In this document: positions 7,870-13,907 of the stretch, piece after piece
How positions within the stretch are numbered: the first letter of the stretch is position 1
Layout: every line of letters starts with the position of its first letter
Origin: JBDTMT01 sp033764095
Lineage (GTDB): Bacteria > Desulfobacterota > Binatia > HRBIN30 > CADEER01
Reading direction: 5' to 3'
Length of the DNA: 20,757 nt
NCBI GenBank assembly: GCA_033764095.1
Contig: JANRJF010000307.1
Coordinates: 1-20,757 of the forward strand
Notes under the pieces: model-generated
Told to the model about the DNA's origin: nothing
The model's database searches: none
What the model saw: the letters and a program-made list of their open reading frames with translations, nothing else
Translations under genes and position numbers: made by a program

Positions 7870-9377
7870 GCGTACTGCTCCATGCCCTGCGGCGCGTTGG
7901 CCAGCGGCAGGTAGCGTTGGATCAACACCGCCGCCAGGCCGAGCAGGAAGTAGGCGAAGACGAGGTCCCACAGGTCGGCGAAGAGCGAGAAGATCATGAA
8001 GGTCAGCAGACAGATGCGAGTGGCGGCGAGCAGCCAGTCGATGCCGTCGTGCTCGGCCTGCGCCATCACCTGCGGCGAGGCTTCACAGCGCCACAGGTCG
8101 CGCAGCGTGGTGTAGAAGAGCACGATGTAGAGCACGAAGGCGGCGAGGCCGCCCTCGACCAACGCCTGCATGTACGAACTGTGCGGCGCCGCCGCCGAAC
8201 GCAGGGGGTCGTTGAGGAAGCGCACCAAGGGCCAGTTGCCGGGGCCGACGCCGATCAGCGGCGCCTTGGCCCACAGATCGAAGCCGAGCCGGTAGGTGTA
8301 GGCGCGCCGTTGCACCGAGCCCTCGCCCGCGTCCGAGCCGCCGTCATTGCTCGAGAGGCCGGGAATGTTGCTGAGCCGCTCGAACGCTTCCTGCGGCACG
8401 ATCTCGCCGATCAGCAGCGTGCCCACCAGGGCGGCGATGGCGCCGTACACGAATCGCCCCGAGCCACCGCGGCGACGGGCGAACAGCAGCACGCCCGCGA
8501 TCGACATGCCGATCAGGCCGCCACGCGAGGCGGAGAGGAAGACGGTGAGCACGAACAGCAGCGCCGCGGCGATCGCCGCCGGGCGCCAGCGCTTCATGCG
8601 TTCGGACTGGGCGAATTCCCAGATCATCACCAGCGCGATGGTCGACACCAGCGCCAGGCGGTTGGGATTCTGCGAGCTCTGGATCAGCACTTCCGTACCG
8701 CCGGCGCGATAGTCGGCGATCTCCGGCCGACCGCTGCCGGTGATCGCGGCGCCGGTGCCGCTCCACGCCGTCAGCAGCGCAAGGAAGACGAAGACCCCGA
8801 CCATCATGCGCAGGTCGCTCGGACGGCGGATGAAGAAGACGAACAGCACCAGGAACAGGCCGCGCGACACCAGCAGGCGGACGGGATCCTGGCCGACCGT
8901 CGACATCAGGCCGACATCGGCGAAATCAGCCGGCTCGATGCCGCTCATGAAGCCGGCCAGCGCGAATACCGCGGTGATCAGCGCCATCAACTGCAGCGGA
9001 CGACTGTGCAGGAACGACCAGTCGCCGTCGCGGTAGAGCTGGTAGACGAGCAGCAGCGCGAGGAACAGGCCGAGCATATTGTTGACGGTGAACAGCCCGC
9101 TGCCGGCCGGCACCAGGCTGGCCAGCCCGGCAAAGCCCTCACGCTCGTAGCGGCGGTTGCCGTACTGCACCATCAGGGTGGTGAGAATGATCGCCACGCC
9201 CCACTGCGGCCGTGCCGCGATCAGCGCCGCGCCAGCGGCGCCGATCACCGCCATGGTCAGCACCGCCGGTCCGGCGGCGACTGCGACCACGGCGAGCAAC
9301 GCCGCGCCGGCGATCGGCAGCAGCGGCAGGCGCTGCAACGCCGAGGCACCCGAGTCGCGCAGCGAGGAGACGCGCAT
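7866..9377 (-). CDS. O-antigen ligase / Wzy-type polymerase family membrane protein
   Basis: This 503-aa polytopic inner-membrane protein has about 11-13 hydrophobic segments. FLSASRGGLIGMSIAGVLLF matches the Wzy_C core helix with its conserved SRGG. A long loop follows (around RAYTYRLGFDLWAKAPLIGV), then GPGNWPLVRF and PHSSYMQALVEGGLAAF, the H-x2-Y...EGG signature of the family. The active loop is expected to face the periplasm. These proteins polymerise lipid-linked repeat units or ligate glycans to an acceptor, and sequence alone does not separate the two roles. In a locus with Wzz and Wza homologues, polymerase is the simpler reading. The ATG at 9377 shares one base with the kinase-like stop (TGATG). 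Upstream in-frame codons cover the neighbour and are not hydrophobic, so the shorter start was chosen. Confidence 0.85.
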   Translation of the reverse strand: MRVSSLRDSGASALQRLPLLPIAGAALLAVVAVAAGPAVLTMAVIGAAGAALIAARPQWGVAIILTTLMVQYGNRRYEREGFAGLASLVPAGSGLFTVNNMLGLFLALLLVYQLYRDGDWSFLHSRPLQLMALITAVFALAGFMSGIEPADFADVGLMSTVGQDPVRLLVSRGLFLVLFVFFIRRPSDLRMMVGVFVFLALLTAWSGTGAAITGSGRPEIADYRAGGTEVLIQSSQNPNRLALVSTIALVMIWEFAQSERMKRWRPAAIAAALLFVLTVFLSASRGGLIGMSIAGVLLFARRRGGSGRFVYGAIAALVGTLLIGEIVPQEAFERLSNIPGLSSNDGGSDAGEGSVQRRAYTYRLGFDLWAKAPLIGVGPGNWPLVRFLNDPLRSAAAPHSSYMQALVEGGLAAFVLYIVLFYTTLRDLWRCEASPQVMAQAEHDGIDWLLAATRICLLTFMIFSLFADLWDLVFAYFLLGLAAVLIQRYLPLANAPQGMEQYA

Positions 9378-10123
9378 CACAGCAAGGCCTGGAGCGTGGC
9401 CGGCACGTAGGAGCGCCGGCGGTTGAGGACGACGCCGAAGATGCGCGCGCCGACTCGATCGAGACTCTTCTTGGCGCTCTCCGCGTCGACCACCGGGGTG
9501 CGGTCGGCCTCGACGACGAGGATCACGCCGTCCACCTTGGGCGCCAGGATCGAGGCGTCGGCGTAGCGATTCACCGGCGGGAGATCCATGATGACGAAGT
9601 CGAACTGGTCCATGACCTGCGACACCGCGCCGGCCATCGCCTCGCAGTCGATCACCCCCGGCCGCAGCCCGGCGGTGATGACGGAGAGATTCCACTCGCG
9701 CAGCGGCGCGATCAGCGACGCGGCGCTCGCCTCGCCGGCGAGGAACTCGGCCAGGCCCGGCGTCTTGCCGATCGGCAGCACCTGGGTGAACGAGGGCGTG
9801 CGCAGGTTGCCCTCGACCAGCAGGACCTGCGTGTCGCCCTCGCCCGCCAGCGCACGCGCCAACCCGATGGCGACGCGCGTCGCGCCCTCGCCGTGGCGCG
9901 TGCCGGTGACGGCGATGGTGCGCACGTCGGAATAGGCCGGCGCGAACAGCAGGCTGGCGCGCAGACGGCGATAGTCGTCCTCCTCCTGCCCGGTCGCCTG
10001 CGGCTGGCCGTCGCCGCGCGCCAGCGGTGCCTCGGCCGAATGACCGTTGGTCTCACGGCCGCGCTCGCGCGCGTTCTCGCGCTCGCGCTCGGCGCGCTTC
10101 AGCGCATCGTAGATTTTGCTCAC
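9377..10123 (-). CDS. BY-kinase-like (CpsD/Wzc C-terminal type) P-loop ATPase, probably catalytically impaired
   Basis: This 248-aa protein opens with MSKIYDALKRAERER, typical of stand-alone tyrosine-kinase-like partners of Wzz proteins. The P-loop region is TGTRHGEGATRVA (73-85): Ala81 stands where BY-kinases have the Walker A Lys. The Walker A' stretch is LLVEGNLRTP (101-110), so the usual D-x-D is replaced by E-G-N. The Walker B stretch FVIMDLPPV (176-184) is intact. The C-terminus NRRRSYVPATLQALL has a single Tyr, not the usual Tyr cluster. ATP hydrolysis and autophosphorylation are therefore doubtful. It may act as a structural or nucleotide-sensing partner of the Wzz-like protein (12153-13883), from which it is separated by the sulfatase-like gene. 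The start is GTG at 10123, with GGAAG 2 nt upstream as a weak, close ribosome site. The stop overlaps the polymerase start by one base. Confidence 0.85.
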   Translation of the reverse strand: MSKIYDALKRAERERENARERGRETNGHSAEAPLARGDGQPQATGQEEDDYRRLRASLLFAPAYSDVRTIAVTGTRHGEGATRVAIGLARALAGEGDTQVLLVEGNLRTPSFTQVLPIGKTPGLAEFLAGEASAASLIAPLREWNLSVITAGLRPGVIDCEAMAGAVSQVMDQFDFVIMDLPPVNRYADASILAPKVDGVILVVEADRTPVVDAESAKKSLDRVGARIFGVVLNRRRSYVPATLQALL

Positions 10124-10153
10124 GACTTCCGGCCCCCGACTCCCATCACGCGC

Positions 10154-12058
10154 TCAGTTCGCATAGCCCAGAGCGCGCAGCCGCTCCTTGGTCGACTGGT
10201 CGACTTCAACCGCGACGGCGGACCCTACCGACAGCTTGTCCCCGAACCGAGCCAACAGATCCTGCAGTTCCCCCACGCCGTTTTCGCGCACCGCCCCGGC
10301 ATTTTCCAGTAGATTTCGCTGTTCTCCGCTGTCCGCGGCCAAATCGTACAGCTCGGTCTTTTCTTTCCCACGAGCCTCGTCTTTGGTTTCTTTCAACTTC
10401 AGCTCGCCGCGTTCGACCATGCGCGAGACGTAGTTGCCGCCGTCGAACCAGAAGTGCTCGGCATAGGCCGCCGGCAGCGGACCGCTGGTCGCGGCGAACA
10501 GCGCGCGGCCATCGAGGCCGGAGTCCGGCGCGCTGCCGTCGACCAGGTTGACCAGGGTCGGGAAGACATCGACCAGCATCGAGACGTCGCTGCGGCGCGC
10601 CGCCGGCAGGCGCTCGGGCAGCCGGAACAGCAGCGGCACGTGCACGATCTCGTTGTACAGCTGGTTGCCGTGGCGCCAGTTGTGGTGTTCGTAGAATTCC
10701 TCGCCGTGATCGGCAGTTACGACGATCAGCGTGCGATCGAGCGCGCCCGAGCGACGCAGCGCGTCGACCAGGCGGCCGAGCTGCGCGTCGGCGAAGGCGA
10801 TGGCGCCGTCGTACTGCGCCATCAGCGCCGCCTGCTCCTGCGCCCCGAGCGGATCGGCCTGGTCGAAGATCGTCTGTACCCGCGCCGGCGGCTTGGTCGG
10901 GCCCGGTTTGCCGTCCCACCCCGCCTCGCGGAAGGGGCGGACGTACTCGGCTGGCGGGTTGTACGGATCGTGCGGGCCGATCAGGTGCATGTACATGAAG
11001 AACGGGTCGGCGCCCTGGGCGGCGATCCAGTCGACCGCCGCGTCGGTCAGCAACCGATCGCGCTCCGAGTTGCCGAGGTTGCCGCTCGTCCCCCAGAAGA
11101 CCGTGCCGGCCAGGTCGGTGCGCAGGCCGGCGCGGCTGGCGGCGAACCGGTCGACGCGCTTGAGCAGCTTGTACAGGCTGGTGAGCTGCGCGCTCATCGC
11201 TCGCCCGCTCTCGAACTGGTCGAACCCCTGGTCGAAGCGGAACTCGGGAGTGATCCACGGGTTGGCGCTGAACGCCGCGGTGCGGTAGCCGCGGCCGCCG
11301 AGCTCCTCGGCCAGCGTCGTCAGGTCGGTGCTGAGCGCGTCGCGGCTCGACACCACGCCGTGGTGCTTGACGAAGCGGCCGGTGAGCAGCGAGGCGACCG
11401 ACGGCTTCGTCCACGCCGCCTGCGCCACCGTACGCTCGAACAGCACGCCGTCCTGCGCCAGCGCGTCGAAGTGCGGACTGGTCGGCCGCCCGTACCCGTA
11501 GGCGCCGAGATGGTCGGCGCGCAGGGTGTCGATCAGCACCACCATGACGTTGAACGGCAACGCCGCACCGCTGGTCTTGTGCCCGCCGCCGCTGCCCGCC
11601 GCGGCGACCAACCCCCAGGCGTTGACCGCCAGCACCAGCGCGGCGCCGAGCGCGGCGACCAGGCGCGGCAGGCGCATCACCTGCGGGACGATCAACAGCA
11701 GCGCGGCGGCGGCGGCAAGCGTCCCAAGAATCGAGGCGAGGCTGCCGGCGCGCGGCAGATAGGCGAAGTTGAGCCACGGCAGCAGCACCAGCGCGGCGAA
11801 CGCCGCCGCCGCCAGGCCGAGCGCGCGGCGCGGCACCAGCAGGCGCGCCAACCCGTAGAGACCGCCCGCCAGCACCGCGTAGGCGATCCACAGGGACAGG
11901 CGCAGCGCCAGGCCCGGCGGGGCGACCCCGCCTGCCTGCAGATGCAGCACCTCGAACGCCTCGGCCAGTCCGCCGCCGATCAGCGCGAAGACGAGCACCG
12001 AACCGAACCGGGCACGTCCGGCGCCGGGGGAGCCGGACGGCGACGCCATGCTTGGCAC
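10154..12058 (-). CDS. Membrane-anchored sulfatase-fold (alkaline phosphatase superfamily) enzyme with Thr nucleophile
   Basis: This is a 634-aa protein. About four hydrophobic segments (residues 17-150) anchor a C-terminal catalytic domain expected to face the periplasm. Domain landmarks: VLIDTLRADHLGAYGY (metal Asp177), AAWTKPSVASLLTG (217 at the nucleophile position), GPHDPYN (361-367), VTADHGEEFYEH (Asp450, His451) and WRHG (His463). The nucleophile position, nine residues before the Thr of LLTG, is Thr217, not the Cys that becomes formylglycine in true sulfatases, and the following Arg is replaced by Val. Thr at this place is used by phospho-transferring members such as EptA and LtaS. 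It may add or remove a phosphate-linked group on the polysaccharide (inference). The GTG at 12058 has GAGG about 8 nt upstream; an ATG at 12049 is the alternative. The C-terminus STKERLRALGYAN is typical of this sulfatase-like group. Confidence 0.88.
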   Translation of the reverse strand: MPSMASPSGSPGAGRARFGSVLVFALIGGGLAEAFEVLHLQAGGVAPPGLALRLSLWIAYAVLAGGLYGLARLLVPRRALGLAAAAFAALVLLPWLNFAYLPRAGSLASILGTLAAAAALLLIVPQVMRLPRLVAALGAALVLAVNAWGLVAAAGSGGGHKTSGAALPFNVMVVLIDTLRADHLGAYGYGRPTSPHFDALAQDGVLFERTVAQAAWTKPSVASLLTGRFVKHHGVVSSRDALSTDLTTLAEELGGRGYRTAAFSANPWITPEFRFDQGFDQFESGRAMSAQLTSLYKLLKRVDRFAASRAGLRTDLAGTVFWGTSGNLGNSERDRLLTDAAVDWIAAQGADPFFMYMHLIGPHDPYNPPAEYVRPFREAGWDGKPGPTKPPARVQTIFDQADPLGAQEQAALMAQYDGAIAFADAQLGRLVDALRRSGALDRTLIVVTADHGEEFYEHHNWRHGNQLYNEIVHVPLLFRLPERLPAARRSDVSMLVDVFPTLVNLVDGSAPDSGLDGRALFAATSGPLPAAYAEHFWFDGGNYVSRMVERGELKLKETKDEARGKEKTELYDLAADSGEQRNLLENAGAVRENGVGELQDLLARFGDKLSVGSAVAVEVDQSTKERLRALGYAN

Positions 12059-12074
12059 GCAGTGAACCTCATGG

Positions 12075-12094
12075 GCGCGCCGCCAGGGGCGCGC
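12075..12094 (-). repeat. GC-rich inverted repeat before the second sulfatase-fold gene
   Basis: GCGCGCC (12075-12081) pairs with GGCGCGC (12088-12094) around a 6-nt loop. It lies 17 nt upstream of the GTG at 12058 and next to a longer hairpin at 12111-12141. The two together fill most of the 94-nt spacer. No T-tract is present. Confidence 0.4.
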
Positions 12095-12110
12095 GGTTGT
12101 GGGGGTGACG

Positions 12111-12141
12111 GCGGTCCCCGCGCGGGAGGCGCGGGGACCGC
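12111..12141 (-). terminator. Strong GC hairpin after the Wzz-like gene, possible attenuator
   Basis: GCGGTCCCCGCGC (12111-12123) and GCGCGGGGACCGC (12129-12141) form a perfect 13-bp stem with a 5-nt loop, beginning 11 nt past the stop codon at 12153. On the transcribed strand it is followed by a C-rich, not U-rich, tract, so it is not a textbook intrinsic terminator. Partial termination or an mRNA 3'-end stabiliser that lowers expression of the later genes is plausible. Confidence 0.5.
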
Positions 12142-12152
12142 GGAAGACGCGG

Positions 12153-13883
12153 TTACTTCTTCGCGTCGGCGACGGTGCCGAGGACCGGCAGACCGAGATA
12201 GCGCTCGACGTCGCGCTCGAAGCGCAGGGTGCGATTCAGGTACTCGAGGCCGAAGGCGCCGCCGAGGCTGACCGCCAGGCCGGAGATGATCGCCAGCATG
12301 AGCGGCACCTTGCGGTCGTCGGCGCGGTCGAGCGGCAGGCCGGGGCGCTCGACCACCGCGACGTTGACCAGCTTGCGCTGATCCATCGCGTCCTCGAGCT
12401 GCGCTTCCTGGCCGCGCTTGGTGTAGAGGTCGACCGCCTCGCGCTGCCGCGCGACCTCCTGGTCGAGGCGCTGGAATTCGATGGCGCGCTCCTTCAACGA
12501 CACCAGCTGGCGCCGGCTGCGCGACAGGTCCTCTTCCACCGCCAGCTTGCGCGCGCGGTTCTCGCGCAACTTGCCCTCGAGATCGAGCAGCGCGCCGAGA
12601 CGCGCCTCGTAGACCGGGTTGGCGGCGAAGGTCTCGCCGCTCACCGACATCGGCTCGTGCGTCGCGACCCGCGCCAGCTTGGCCTCCAGCATGTCGATCT
12701 CGGTCTGGTTGTCGCGCACGTGGCGGTCGTTCTCGGTGTACTTCTGCAGCAGCGCGATACGGTCCACCTGGCGCTCGGTCACCTGCTCGCGCAACTGGCG
12801 CACGACCGGGTTGACTTCCAGGTTCTGCAGCCGCTTGACCGTCTCCGGCTGCGCCGCCAGCTGCTCGCGCACGACCCGCAACGCCTCCTCGACGCCGGCG
12901 ATGGTCGCGGTGCGCTCGCGCAGCTCGCTTTCCATCGCGGTGATGCCGGTGAGCGCGCTCTGGATCTCGACGTCGGGAGAGACGATGCCCTCGCGTTGCG
13001 CATACTCGCCGAGCGAGTCCTCGGCGCGGCGCAGGTTCTGCATCAGGATCGCGCTCTGCTCCTCGTAGAACCCGCTGAGCCCCTGCTGCGAGTGCACGAT
13101 GGCGTGGTAGGAGAGGTATTCGTCGATGATGCGGTTGACCACCTGCGCCGCCTGCGACGGATCGCCGGAGCCGAAGCTGATCTGGATGACGTTCGAGTTG
13201 CGGATCGGCGTCACCTTGAGGCGGTTGCGGATGCGGATGGCACGCTCGCTGATCGCCTCGCGATCGTCGGCGGCATTGGCGATGTTCATCACGTTGCCGC
13301 CGGCGCGCGCCAGCGCGAGGCCGCGCACCACCTGCTCGAGCAGCTCGCGGCTCTGCACGACGTGCACCTCGGAGTTGACGATCGCCTCGTTGAGCTTGAG
13401 CGTCGCCAGGCTGTCGGCCTCGGTCGGCTGGATGGTCGCGTCGGCGCGGTCGCTGGTGATCATGACCTTGCCGGAGGCCGAATACTGCGGGCCGCGCGAC
13501 AACACCGCCAACAGGCCCGACAGCGCCACCACGGCGAACAGGCCGGCGATCAGCCGCCAGCGCTTGAAGACGACGTGCAGGATCTCGAACAGCTGCTCCT
13601 TGGCCGACGCGCTGCGCGCCTCGGGATGCCCGTTGCCGTTCCCGTTGCCGTTCCCGTTGCCATTGCCGCCGCCACCCGACCCGTACTGGTAGCCGTTGCC
13701 GCTGTCCGCCGTGCGGTAGCCGTTGCCGTTGCCCGAGCGGTAGCCGTTGCCGCTGGCGCGGTAGCCGTTGCCCGCGTTCGAGGCCTCGACGCGCCCGTTG
13801 CCATGCCCGTTACCGCCCGCCGCGGACCCGCCACTCGGACGGTGCCCCGACGTCAACATCGCTCCGGCTCGATATCCTGCCAT
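12153..13883 (-). CDS. Wzz/GumC-like polysaccharide co-polymerase (chain-length protein) with Gly/Asn/Tyr-rich N-terminal tail
   Basis: This is a 576-aa protein. Residues 1-92 are an unusual low-complexity tail rich in Gly, Asn and Tyr, with repeated G-N-G-Y-R and (GN)n runs. A first membrane helix is at about 110-128 (LIAGLFAVVALSGLLAVLS). A long periplasmic domain follows, mostly helical and coiled-coil (about 260-490). A second helix is at about 528-547, preceded by the Pro-rich ERPGLPLDR typical of Wzz proteins. The last 25 residues are cytoplasmic. It lacks the fused kinase domain of Wzc; the separate ATPase-like protein at 9377-10123 is the likely partner. The role is control of chain length and bridging to the outer-membrane exporter encoded just upstream (13908-14666 region). 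The ATG at 13883 follows a GGGAAG purine stretch. The gap to the export-gene stop is 24 nt. Confidence 0.9.
   Translation of the reverse strand: MAGYRAGAMLTSGHRPSGGSAAGGNGHGNGRVEASNAGNGYRASGNGYRSGNGNGYRTADSGNGYQYGSGGGGNGNGNGNGNGNGHPEARSASAKEQLFEILHVVFKRWRLIAGLFAVVALSGLLAVLSRGPQYSASGKVMITSDRADATIQPTEADSLATLKLNEAIVNSEVHVVQSRELLEQVVRGLALARAGGNVMNIANAADDREAISERAIRIRNRLKVTPIRNSNVIQISFGSGDPSQAAQVVNRIIDEYLSYHAIVHSQQGLSGFYEEQSAILMQNLRRAEDSLGEYAQREGIVSPDVEIQSALTGITAMESELRERTATIAGVEEALRVVREQLAAQPETVKRLQNLEVNPVVRQLREQVTERQVDRIALLQKYTENDRHVRDNQTEIDMLEAKLARVATHEPMSVSGETFAANPVYEARLGALLDLEGKLRENRARKLAVEEDLSRSRRQLVSLKERAIEFQRLDQEVARQREAVDLYTKRGQEAQLEDAMDQRKLVNVAVVERPGLPLDRADDRKVPLMLAIISGLAVSLGGAFGLEYLNRTLRFERDVERYLGLPVLGTVADAKK
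13631..13666. repeat. 12-bp tandem repeat encoding Asn-Gly dipeptides
   Basis: Three head-to-tail copies of CGTTGCCGTTCC lie at 13631-13642, 13643-13654 and 13655-13666; the third has two mismatches. Read on the minus strand they encode the (GN)n run of the Wzz-like tail. The unit is a multiple of three, so copy-number change by slippage would lengthen or shorten the tail without a frameshift. Confidence 0.8.
13690..13772. repeat. Interspersed 11-bp repeat encoding Gly-Asn-Gly-Tyr
   Basis: The word TAGCCGTTGCC occurs exactly at 13690, 13717, 13741 and 13762. On the minus strand each copy encodes the G-N-G-Y unit of the Wzz-like N-terminal tail. Spacings of 27, 24 and 21 bp all keep the reading frame. 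Confidence 0.8.
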
Positions 13884-13907
13884 GACTCGCTTCCCTTCCC
13901 CGCCCTA

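Noticed and set aside
9377..9695. Upstream extension of the polymerase-like gene
   Set aside because: The added 106 residues lie wholly inside the kinase-like gene, are not hydrophobic, and the TGATG overlap gives a better start.
10154..12058. True formylglycine-dependent sulfatase
   Set aside because: The Cys/Ser-x-Pro-Ser-Arg signature is absent; Thr is at the nucleophile position and Val at the Arg position. The same applies to 17541-19355, where the Arg position is Ile.
13631..13772. CRISPR array or mobile-element repeat
   Set aside because: The repeats are 11-12 bp, lie inside a coding frame, and encode a low-complexity peptide; there are no spacers of uniform length and no cas genes.
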